Below, piece after piece: positions 53,708 through 64,000 of a DNA stretch of 64,000 nucleotides. The number at the start of each line of letters is the position of its first letter. Within the stretch, counting starts at the first letter, position 1. The notes below the pieces were generated by a model. It was not told the DNA's origin. It ran no database searches and saw nothing but the letters and a program-made list of their open reading frames with translations. Origin of the DNA: Spongilla lacustris (taxonomy: Eukaryota > Porifera > Demospongiae > Spongillida > Spongillidae). The stretch is taken from assembly GCA_949361645.1 (NCBI GenBank), contig OX442420.1, positions 7,775,584 to 7,839,583 of the forward strand, in the 5' to 3' direction. Both the position numbers and the translations under genes were made by a program.

Positions 53708-54499
53708 ATGGATAGTTTGAGCGGGTACAAAGTAGAAGTGACTGCACCAAGAGCAGAGGAGGCTGTACGTAGTGGTGGAGCGTTTAACGATAATGTTAAG
53801 TTCAGCGGGGCCTCTTGTGTCGTCAAATTCAAAAGACCAGTGGAAGAGTGTTGTTTGCACAGCCGCCTGAGGCATCCGAACATAGTGCAGTTTATTGGAG
53901 TATGGTATGGACAAGATGGCCGCGATCTACACCTCGTTTTGGAACGGATGCACGCTAGCCTTGATGTATCTCTTGAAGCCCATCCCCACATCCCCCTCCC
54001 GATTAAACTCTCTGTTCTTCGTGACGTGTCCGCCGGTCTGATGTACCTACACTCCTTTGCCCCGCCCATCATCCACGGTGACCTCACCACCACCAACGTC
54101 CTCCTCACACTGGACTGGAGAGCAAAGATAGCGGACTTTGGTAACAGTGTGGACCAATCCGCCTTAGCTATAGCTCCTGGTGCTCTTGCATACATGCCTC
54201 CAGAAGCCCTTACCAGGCCACATAAGTATGATTCAAAGCTGGACATTTTCAGTTTCGGAACAGTTGCCCTCTATGTTGGTGTACAGACCAGGGATGCTGA
54301 TCACAGTAAAAGATCTGACCAGCTTCGGACCTTAAGAGCTGCACCAGATGGGGAGTGTCTCTACCAGATAGTCACATGGTGCTGTGATCATGATCCTACC
54401 AGAAGACCTTCCTCACATGATTTGAACATTCAAATGGAACAGCTGTGCACAGCTAATCCACTTCCTTACAAGGACATGGTGCAACTTCTACATGACAAA
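53708..54499 (+). CDS. Gene C exon 1: kinase domain 1, degenerate
   Basis: 264 codons, ATG in context GCCATGG. Same features as gene B kinase 1 (no glycine loop, HGD catalytic loop, ADFG, PPEAL). Five residues (GQFLI) just before the alpha-C region are deleted, so the text reads RPVEECCLHSRLRHPN. Donor GTGAGG at 54500. Confidence 0.8.
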
Positions 54500-57400
54500 G
54501 TGAGGGGAAGGTGCAACGTGTCTATGTACATGTATGGTGACATTGTGTATACATGCATGTGCATGTATTTAACTGCATTTGAAAGTAGCTACAATGTACC
54601 TTGTATGATGGAATGGCCTGAAATTCTTAACACCTACATGTACAGTGCTCAGCTGAGACATGTACATGTATATGAATGTACTGCATGTACTTGCTGATAC
54701 TTGTATTTTATTAAGCATTATCTATGTTAATTATGGTCCATTCCAGGACATGCATAATGCTGTGTGTACATGTACATGTAGATAATTATAACTTGAGGCC
54801 CGCACAAGAATTTCAGGCTTTTATATAAATAAAAGCAGCAATAGACTGGTTGTATGCCACTTGATGTACTTGTGTGTTACATCATGTACAGTATACATGT
54901 ACACTGTACATGTACTGTGTATAGTGGCGTATCCACAGAGGGTGCTCCACCCCTCGGCCATAGGTGCTAATATTAATAATTAGCCGCCGCACGTATTTGA
55001 TCATGTCGATTTTGAAGCACTTCCAAACATTTAAAGTAGTGCTACCAAGTGCCGCAACCTCATTGGCTGTTTCAAGTGATGATGTCTCTTCAGCCAATAT
55101 AGGTAAAATTACCATTTGTTATTTAATGCCATTCTTAAATTTTATACCACATACTTGTACATGTACATGCAGATTTGACTAGAGATGAACAACCACGTTC
55201 CAGTGGCTTGGCACAGGCATAGATTAATTTTGTAGGCATAATCCACGAAGACTGCAAACGGAGTTCATCCTGAATGATTCTTGCTGCATGCATCTTTGCT
55301 CAGTTTCATTATTTCCATGTTGCTGCTACATGTATAACATAATGCTGTCCTCATAAGTGTGGTAAATCAAAAGACTTCTAAGTAAAATATAAATAGAAAT
55401 ACAGCCTATGACAAAACTAATTAACCAAATTGAATATGATATAATTATTATGTTTGTTGTACTGCATGACAGTTATACATGTATAAATATAATATTTATT
55501 GCGAAGCTGCTACTGCATGGTGCACATGAAACCACGAGGCTTCATAAACCAAATACAATATTTCTTCAAAAGCTTCCGCGCTTCATGCGGGAGCTGGGTA
55601 CATCCCCCTCCCACACCCTCCCCCTGCCTCGGACCTCCCCTTCCAGCACCCCCTCACAGAATCCTGGATACACCACTGGTGTACATGTATGGTATGTATT
55701 CATGCAGTCTAAATTTGTTTCTTTTTTAAATAAAATATGGAAAGTAGTTATTTTTCTGAACTTGAATTATCTTATGTACTGAAGGATAACCACTGCAAAG
55801 AGCTGGAAAACAGGAAGGTGGTTATGTCAGATCAAAGAGTGCTTGAACTGCAAAGAGAGTTGGAGATGACAAAGAGAAGCATGAAAGCAGAAAATGACAA
55901 ACTTAAGATGGAGATTAAAGAGCACATTGGAAAACATGAAGTATGTTTCTCATAAACATGTTTTGCTAGGGATATATCTAAACTGTACATTTGTGTTCAG
56001 ATAATGTCATAAATACTCTTCATTGTGGGGAAGATGTTACAGTGTGGTGTGAATGTGGATTATGTATATAGTTTTTTCAACTTAATTATCCCTTTTCATG
56101 ATATGATGCAACCTTTAAAGCATTAGAAGATAACTTTCCACTAACCAGTCCATGGCTCCATAATAAGCAGAGTCCCACATCGCAATACACCACACTAGAG
56201 CACTAGAGGCCTACCATTATATTATATTGGACACAAATGACATATACATATATGACACATGTGGTATGTGATGCCGGCTAATGGGGCCAAGAAATATGCT
56301 CACAAACGGGTGCAGTTGCCAGAAGCAGGTATGTAACTAGAAGTGAAATGGTACGAAAGATGTGTGGATGGTCACTGTAGATACATGTACTTATTATAAT
56401 AGTTTAGGTACTTAAGTTGTCCTTTTGAATTTTAAGTTGTCCAAATTGATACTGCACTCTTCTGGAATTTTCTACAGGAATACATGTGTACATCATGTAT
56501 GTAAATGTTACATTAACAAAGTACGTACATGTACATGCCCAAGTACTTTTACATGTAGAATATTTGAGGGGTGTGTTTCATAGAGAATTGAGGAATTTAC
56601 TTTGGCAATTATGTTAAATCTGCACATAGAATGTGTAATGTACTAATGTTTTAATAAGATACCTCTGCATATTTCAGTTTATACACTCCTCCTTTTGATA
56701 ATATAGCCTGTACATGTATGTGAGTACATGTATTTCATTGACAATGAGAATATAATAATACATGCATGTGCTTATACTTCAGGCATTGAAGCAAATCATT
56801 GAGAAAAATAATGAGGAAAAGGTACAAAACCAGAGGAAACTGGATCAATTAGGAAAGGAGATCGAATGGCTTCAAAATAAAAGTTCAAGAAAAAGTTCAT
56901 CCAGCACACATGAAGACTATATAAGGACTCTAAAGGGTCAGGTGGCATCACTGGAAGATGACAAATTCAGGTTAAATCAAGTGATTGAGACAAAGAACAG
57001 ACTGATCAGTGAACTACACACATCTAGATGGAATGAAGATGACATTCATGAGGTGTAGTGATATATCTACAGTTATTCAGTAATAACATTCCACTTTCAT
57101 ATTCAAGGGACTGCGTGTGCCACAAGATGGCAGACTAGCTGAAGGATCAAATGATTCTAATTCGAATGGCTTACTACAGAAACTGAAAGTTGCAGATGAG
57201 AGAATTATGGCAATGGAAGAATCCTATCGAAGTGCTCTTAACAAGATTGAAGTAATCACAGCTGAGGTATTCCCAATTGTTTAAATACTTGTATATGCTG
57301 ACAGACTTGTTAGTGTACATGTACATGTACATGTACATGTAGGTCTGCACATTTATTTGTGCATGTATAACCTTATGAATGTGTGTGTTGCAGAGAGATA

Positions 57401-60400
57401 TATTTGCAGACGATTTCAGAAAGGAGAGAGATGACAGGATTAGAGTAGCAGGTGAAAAGGGTCAAGTAGCAAGTGAACTTGAAGCAGCACAACAAAAGAT
57501 ATCTGAGATGAGTGCTAAGCTCAACAGTGCTATCAAGGAAATAGATCATCTTAGTGCTGGGTTGAGACAATCAACAGATGAGCTTAATTTGGCCAAAGAG
57601 GAGATAGCAGTGAAGGTGGCCCAGGTGAAGATGTACCAGAAACAGGTGGAGGCTTACAAACAACAGGCACTGTTGACTGCACAGGTACACTGTACTGTAT
57701 AAAACCATGCGTATGGATACATTGAGCAGTTGAGCAGGTACACATTCATGTACATGTACATGCATGTACATTATAATCATGAGAACGTACATGTATACAA
57801 GCAATGGCTGTCACTCATGCACGTCCCACATACATTCTGATGCACCAAATGTGATGTGGTTTTCTTGCATGCATCTACATGTAGATATGCTAGATATAAA
57901 AAAAAATTTAAAAAATAAAATTGGTGATGTATGATTTGTTGAGTATAAAGTAAGGAAATCAGGAATTACGGAAATTATACATTTATTAATATTTTATTTA
58001 GCAAACATTTACATGTACATGTACCTGCAAATTGCTAAATGTAGTACATATCTGTAATAAATTAATCAATGTATGATTTCCATAATTCCTTGTTTCCTTA
58101 CTTTGTATTCAACTGAGCTGGCTCTCTGTCTACAAATCCTAAATCTTTTTAATATCTTAATGTGTGACTCATTTTTTGTCTGTCTGGGAGAGTGATGTAT
58201 GTGATTAAATATACATGTAGAGATGGGGCCTGCTGGTGGGGCTAGCCACTCGTATACTGATGTAGGTACAGGTGTGTTGTTTAGACTCTGAGTATATGTT
58301 ACAATGTAGTGGTTTCTGCAACTGACCACAAGCTACTGTAGGCATATCCCACTTTTATGGTTCACAAGGCTGATAAAATCTGTTGTGGGAAAATAAAGTT
58401 TGCTAAAGATTGACATTGTGTTCAGCATAACTGACTCTAACAAAGTCATAGTACTAAAAAAAAATTCGGCAATAAGTTTCTAACTTGTGTTCTATAGTTC
58501 ATTTTTATAACCACCAACACCGGCTTTGATCGCTACGAATATACTATGCAATAAATCTCTTATCCAAACAAATCTTATCAGATCCAGAAGAAGAATGGAG
58601 AAAAATATTTTAAGGCTTGAGTGTGGGAATGAGTGAGCGTTATCTCTGTAATTGTCTAAGCATCGGCAGTTTTACTACATTGTATTGGATGGCTCTATCC
58701 AAATATGAGTACTGCTTACTGTTCAAAGTGCAATTGATTTTACTGTACATGGCAACAGTGATGTGCTAATTGTATTCACAACACTTCAAATCCTACATAG
58801 GGATACTTGTACATGTACTAAATTTATGTAGATCCTGACATGTGATTATTGAGGTCATATCACTTTGATCAACTGCATGTGATAGCCAAACGAGAAAATG
58901 GGATGCACGTTAACAATTTTAGAATGTTACCTGTTTTTAGTATTCATCTCTCTTAATTGTCAGTGCTTGCATGAATTTATTTATATTTTATTTGGACTGT
59001 AAATTGTTTTAGAAACTGGGAGTTGAGAGGGTAAAAAAACGTGTACAGAACAGGTGTTGAAAATATGTACAATCTGTATCTGTTAGTTGGGATTCTGTCC
59101 AAATTTGAGTGGTTTTGAATTTACATGTACATGTGTACATGTACATGTATATCTCAATTGTTATCTTTACATGTACATGAACATGTGTACATGATGTACT
59201 ACGCGGGCCATGGTAACAATGCAGATGGTAACAGAAGAATGTTACACTATTGGCACACTGGAGGAATTTGATGAAAGGAAAGTTTTAGGTCATGGAGCAT
59301 ATGGAGCAGTTTATGAAGTTAGGATGAATGGAACACCTTGCATTGCTAAGAAACTTCATGACATTTTGGTAGGCCAAAGAGGTAACGCTCCAGTTGGAAG
59401 GCGTGAAATTGAAGCTGTAAGGAGCAAATTCCAAGCAGAATGTAAACTCCTTAGTAAACTAAAGCATCCAAACATTGTTCAGTTTTTGGGCATATATCAT
59501 GATGAAGATGATGATATGCTTGTAATGGAATACATGCCCATGGATCTGGCCAAGTGCTTGGATACTTGTACAGAACAACAGTTCAACATTCCACTTCCAA
59601 TAAAGCTGTCCATCCTTCAAGATGTGACCAATGGGCTGCTTTACCTTCATTCCCTAGCCCCACCCATCATCCATCGTGACCTCACTGCATCCAACATTCT
59701 CCTCACATCTGATATGAGAGCTAAGATAGCTGACCTTGGGGTGTCAAAAGTATTTGATCTGCGGCAAGTTCAAACCATTCAGCAGACCAAAGCACCTGGC
59801 ACTCCAGCCTACATGCCACCAGAAGCACTAATCCCAAAGCCCCAGTATGATGTACAGTTAGACATATTTTCATTTGGAGTGTTATCTATCTACATAGCCA
59901 TCCAGGAATTTCCTGCCCCCCATGAAGTATTGCTGACTGAAAGTATTGTAAAACATAAAATAGTCCAGATATCTAAACGACAACATTGGATTGATAAAAT
60001 GGGAGTGGACCATCCTCTTTGTCCCATAGTGGTCCAATGTCTCCAAGACCTTCAAGGGGCCAGACCTACCATCAGGAAACTCTGGGAGGATATGAGCTCT
60101 CTATGTACCAAACATAAAAAGTATTGGAACAATATTTTGGAGGTATACAATGTGATCAGTAATTTCATTCTGTCTTTCATTCTGCAATTGTACACTTTAC
60201 CTGCATGTACAAATCATGCACACATGTAAGGAGCAAGTGCATATGAATTTCCAATCACCTTTAGGAATAGAAATAATCAAAGTAAATAACAGTTTTATTG
60301 TGGTAGTGCAATTGCCATAATAACATATTGCTGGATACACGTGCAGACTGTTTAATAATAATGATTTCTCACTAAATTAGCTTCACTCATGCATTTTTCG

Positions 60401-61788
60401 TAAGTCAACTGCTAAACTAAGAGATCACCAAACAGCTTCATGTGAGCTGGCTGGTACATATACATATATAGTTGTATACAAGGTCCTGTAAAAGATTATT
60501 AATACTTCAATCAACATTTTAATCCTAAGGTACATGTACATGTATGCAATGCTTTTTAAATCACATCTTGAGTACTTCTAAGTGTGGATGATTACTGAAG
60601 CTTACTGTAGTGCTGTACATGTGATTGCAGCATTGCTACACAGCAAATAGATTTGTGCAAGCCTAGCCACACTACATTATTTAGGCACTTTTGCTTTAAA
60701 TATTGCATGGCTTGAGATTTTCCAAGAGCTTACAATGTTGCCCTACACCTGGTTGTATATGTACATGTGTAAATGTGACCTTATTAATTATTGCTTGTCG
60801 AAATGTACCACTGATAAGATAGGTAAAGGTTTGTAAGTTAATGTTGATCTAACGTATATTTTTCTTTCCCATGCACAATGTGCAGCTAATAAAGGAGAAT
60901 GAAGAGCTTAAGGCACAAAGGAGGAAACTTGAAATGGAGAATGTGTTGAAAACTCAACAGGTACATGCACATGTACATGTAATACAGAATGTGTCAGTTA
61001 TTTAAAAAACACCTCTCGCCTGTTTAAGATTTAAAAATCACATTTAATATTTTACACTAGTGTACATGTACATGTAAATATTCAATTTCAATTATAATTG
61101 AGTATTTTAATCTTGTTACCCCTGTTGATAGTATTTTGTTACAATTTACAGGGCCGTAGGGATGAAACAGGAGTTTGGGGGTCTAGCATTTAAATACATG
61201 AGGAGCCTCTCACCCCGGGCACTGGTGGGTAGTGGAGTACTGAGAGATCCTGATTCCAGCTCGTTTCTAAATTTGTCCATTCTCTGCAACACCTGTTCCT
61301 TTAATATAAGGTTATGAAATTCCTATAAAGGGTATAAGCATGTTTTAAAATTCCATAATTTAAAAAATAAAAACAGGCGTCGTTTCTACATCCACGCCAG
61401 TTTAAGAATATGCTTCAGCTCACTAATATTGTTTCGATCAAGCCACCCAGATACACAACTACATATAATGATTAGTATTATATGGTCTATGAATATGTTA
61501 TTGAGGTTATACATGTATATAAACACATGTACATGTATGTTCATTTAAATTAAATGTGCTAACATATGATTCTGCTAAATGTGTACATGTTACAGTGTAT
61601 TGTACATCTTCCCAAACAGCCAGTACAGTCCCATGTCTCCCATGACAACGATGATGACCTCCCTGAACCAGTCATCATGCACTACCCCCCTTGACCCAAA
61701 CCTGACCTGTCCTTCATGCCAAAGGGTGTTCAGGATTGGAGATATACAGCTGTACAAACAACATGTGGAGATGTGCATGAGTGTGTGA
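53708..61788 (+). CDS. Gene C: kinase-coiled coil-UBAN-kinase-zinc finger protein
   Basis: The exons are 53708-54499, 55785-55940, 56783-57052, 57108-57266, 57394-57684, 59023-59040 (candidate), 59225-60142, 60886-60960 and 61624-61788. All are phase 0, giving about 974 codons if one gene. It has the same order as B: degenerate kinase 1, coil, UBAN (ADDFRKERDDR), canonical kinase 2, coil, CC-H-C finger. The last exon needs the downstream acceptor CAAACAGCCAG|TAC; using the first AG gives a stop before the finger. The three small coil exons of gene B are missing. Kinase 2 has a possible own start (GGCCATGGTAACAATG at 59210), so a two-gene reading is also open. It is the most intact copy of the array. 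Confidence 0.65.
55785..57266 (+). CDS. Gene C exons 2-4: coiled coil
   Basis: Exons 55785-55940 (52 codons), 56783-57052 (90) and 57108-57266 (53). The 842-bp intron between the first two is the site that in gene B holds ~23 kb of transposons. Charged heptad sequence throughout; same Ser-rich break (SSRKSSSSTHED). Confidence 0.7.
57394..57684 (+). CDS. Gene C exon 5: UBAN motif
   Basis: 97 codons, RDIFADDFRKERDDRIRVAG at the start, then the same coil as gene B, ending KQVEAYKQQALLTAQ. UBAN key positions (DF, ER, R) are conserved. Confidence 0.75.
57936..58112. repeat. Small palindrome in gene C intron
   Basis: Arms of about 60 bp: GTATAAAGTAAGGAAATCAG ... at 57943 against its complement ending near 58112, centre about 58024. 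One arm resembles sequence after the gene B finger exon (about 49535-49600). Confidence 0.6.
59225..60142 (+). CDS. Gene C kinase domain 2 (TKL-type, canonical)
   Basis: 306 codons with GHGAYGAVYEV, CIAKKL, FQAECKLL, IIHRDLTASNILLT, ADLG and AYMPPEAL. Near-identical to gene B kinase 2 in DNA as well as protein, so either recent duplication or gene conversion. Confidence 0.85.
60886..61788 (+). CDS. Gene C last exons: coil and zinc finger
   Basis: Exon 60886-60960 (LIKENEELKAQRRKLEMENV...) and exon 61624-61788 ending in DPNLTCPSCQRVFRIGDIQL, then H and C, with TGA at 61786. The finger is in frame here, with CPSC, His and Cys present. Confidence 0.65.
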
Positions 61789-63231
61789 TTTTTTGTATAG
61801 GAACTAACTATTTTACAAATGAACCTTCCTTAGTATACTTTTGGATTTATTACACCAATTAATGGCTAGCTGTGTGGATTGCCAATGCTGAGATCTCTTT
61901 GCCTGTAACCTTTTGTATCATGCAGCTACATGGTTTGGTCATGCTGGGGTAAAAAATGTCCCATTTTATATATTTACTGACCAAAGGACCTCTCCCTATC
62001 AACAATTATATTATATACGACTGTATCATAATATAATATTTTAAACAAAATTGAGGATCTTGGATTTCTGTGGAAACATTGGTATTACGGAGATTATACA
62101 ATTACACACCCTGGTAAGTTCTACTTTGATGGCAGTGAATCAGATACTGCTGTCTCTTATATCATGGTGGCAATTAATACAGATGATCTGTCCAGAGTAC
62201 TATAGCAAATCTTGTAAAGGTCTAAACTGAAATGGTGGGATAAATGTAAGGACAAATCCTTTATACAATGTACCGACAAACTTCCGTCATCAGTTTCTTC
62301 AAAATGTTTCTTGGCGATAGTCAACATCACTGAGGTCTATCCAGTAAACCAGCCTTCAGGAGAACAGCAAATATATTATCTCTACGTATACAAAGCATGT
62401 GGTCAAGGATGGAGCACAGCTGGACATATTATATATGACAGACTGATTTGGGACCAGGTTCCCACCTGAATTAAAAAATTACAGCTACATGTACATGTAC
62501 CAAATTTCAAACCATGTAAATATGCATCATTCAGTTTTATTGCACAATTTATTTATCAGTACTGTATAGAAGTTCAGAGTATTTCACTGGTATAGAAATC
62601 TAAATCTTTTGGACCTACGTACATCATGTAGCCATGCCCAAATGATGGATGTTAAATCAGTGCTGAGTAATGTATTACTGGGTCCCATGCAATTGCAAGT
62701 TACATGTACATGTAATAAGATCTGGACAGCTTTGATTTTTCTACATGTAGTTGCTTACATTGTTTAGGAATTTTGGTAAGTCATACATATAGATGACTTA
62801 TTCTTATACACTTACACAAATCACATGTCCTAGGTTTTAGGCCGTAGTATTAGACATGCACATCAATCACCATTAACTTAATTGACTATATGGGTGTTAT
62901 GCAGTTGAATTTCAAAAAGGACAGTCCAAGCATGTTATGAAAGAGCCTTTATTAACCATTGGTCACACCCATTGGCTCGTTTAATTCATGGCCACTACTA
63001 TGCATAGGCCTTCTTGGCTGCTAACCACACATCCTCTTAGCCATGTGTACAACATTAACCCCACAAATTCTCACTTAACTGCTGGCCATACCCATGGTCC
63101 ACTTTTTGCCATTGACCACACCCAGAGGCTGTTGTGAAGTGGATAGGATGGGGGGGGGGGGGGGAGGGGGAACCCAATAACGTATGCATGAAACAAAAAC
63201 AGTATCACCTCATGAGTGTGTGTGTGTGTGA

Positions 63232-63263
<32 letters not shown>

Positions 63264-63798
63264 AGGAAGGAATATCTACACCCCCTGGTCATGGTGCCAC
63301 TATAAATAAGTGTCACATCATAAACAAGTGTGGGTGTGGGTGGTGTGGCTGTACTGCCATTTTTATTAGTACTACAGTGTAATGTGGAGCATGTATCTTT
63401 TTTTAAGTATTATTATTTTTGGCATGTTTTAAACACTCGACCAGTACATGCACATTGTTGAAAAGCTATGCAAAGTCTTAAGAGCACTGATTTAGTCTCT
63501 ATGCTGGCTAATTAAATTGTATGTGCATAAATAATTGCTAAACCACACCCATGGGCAGTACCTCTTAACCACTGGCCACATCTATAGGTCAACCTGTCAG
63601 AAGAGTCTATTAACCCCATAACGTCTCACTTATTATTATATTACTGGGTATACCACTAGCCACATCCATGGGCCCTCTTAGCCAACATATGAACACAAAA
63701 GTATAACACATGTACAACAAAATAAACAGTGTACATGTGTAAATAAAAATAGTATGCATATTGATACTGTACCTATTCTATCATTTTCTGTATTTCAG
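61789..63798. other. Gene C 3' flank
   Basis: Collinear with the gene B flank minus two segments. It holds a poly-G run (63150-63164), where gene B reads GGAGAGGGG, and an interrupted GT repeat (63215-63262). No gene seen. Confidence 0.55.
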
Positions 63799-64000
63799 TT
63801 TATGATGTGCTTGGATACATGTACTTGTACAGAACAACAGTTCAACATTCCCCTTCCAATAAAGCTGTCCATCCTTCAACACTGTGCAAAAAGTTTGTTA
63901 TACGATAGTGTATATTTATGCGTATATTTGAGGAATGCGCAAAATATAACCTGTGTAGTATATTTGAAGTGTACGACCGCGTATATTTGAGAATACGCAA
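63799..64000 (+). pseudogene. R3: kinase-2 exon relic, interrupted
   Basis: After TATTTCAG the sequence encodes MMCLDTCTCTEQQFNIPLPI, KLSILQ, as in kinase 2. At about 63880 it switches to unrelated DNA with repeats of GCGTATATTTGAG and TGCGC/ACGC. This looks like the edge of another insertion that continues past the window. Confidence 0.65.

Overview
This is eukaryotic DNA. The evidence is multi-exon genes with GT-AG introns (shortest 52 bp), all in phase 0 in the multi-domain genes, plus metazoan-type signalling domains, AT-rich spacers, many (TACATG)n stretches, long poly-C/poly-G runs and a very large load of DNA transposons. The expanded TKL-type kinase with an ISKLKHPN-like, IIHRDL and ADLG signature beside NEMO/optineurin-like proteins points to an early-branching animal. 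A demosponge-like genome is my best guess (inference, about 0.5). All exon models and alignments were made by eye, with no RNA evidence or database search.

Layout. (1) 1-0.84 kb: 3' end of an unrecognised gene. (2) 2.3-6.0 kb: gene A, a NEMO/optineurin-like coiled-coil protein with a UBAN-type ubiquitin-binding motif and a C-terminal CC-H-C zinc finger. (3) 7.0-12.5 kb: two copies of an intronless 7TM receptor and a second, broken copy of the gene A zinc-finger exon. In copy 1 the receptor is broken, in copy 2 the zinc finger is broken. An inverted fragment of gene A split by a hAT-like element lies between them. (4) 13.8-49.2 kb: gene B. Its exons encode kinase domain 1 (degenerate), coiled coil, UBAN, kinase domain 2 (canonical), coiled coil and zinc finger. 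(5) 52.7-61.8 kb: gene C, a tandem paralogue of B in only 8.1 kb. Relics of the kinase-2 exon (R1, R2, R3) sit just upstream of each kinase-1 exon, and R3 ends the window, so the array probably continues to the right.

Gene B is stretched by about 23 kb because three related long-inverted-repeat DNA transposons lie end to end in one intron. E1 (17868-29520) carries an 893-codon transposase-like ORF, two satellites and an internal palindrome. E0 (29548-30363) is a short palindromic derivative. E2 (30380-41038) is a giant palindrome whose arms each hold two ~2.1 kb repeats and a truncated 5' end of the E1-type gene. The matching intron of gene C is only ~840 bp and serves as an empty-site reference.

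How the genes could work together (inference): UBAN proteins read linear or K63 ubiquitin chains and scaffold kinases such as IKK or TBK1. Genes B and C appear to put the ubiquitin reader and two kinase domains in one transcription unit, next to a kinase-free UBAN protein (A) and 7TM receptors. This is a candidate innate-signalling locus and the most interesting part of the window.
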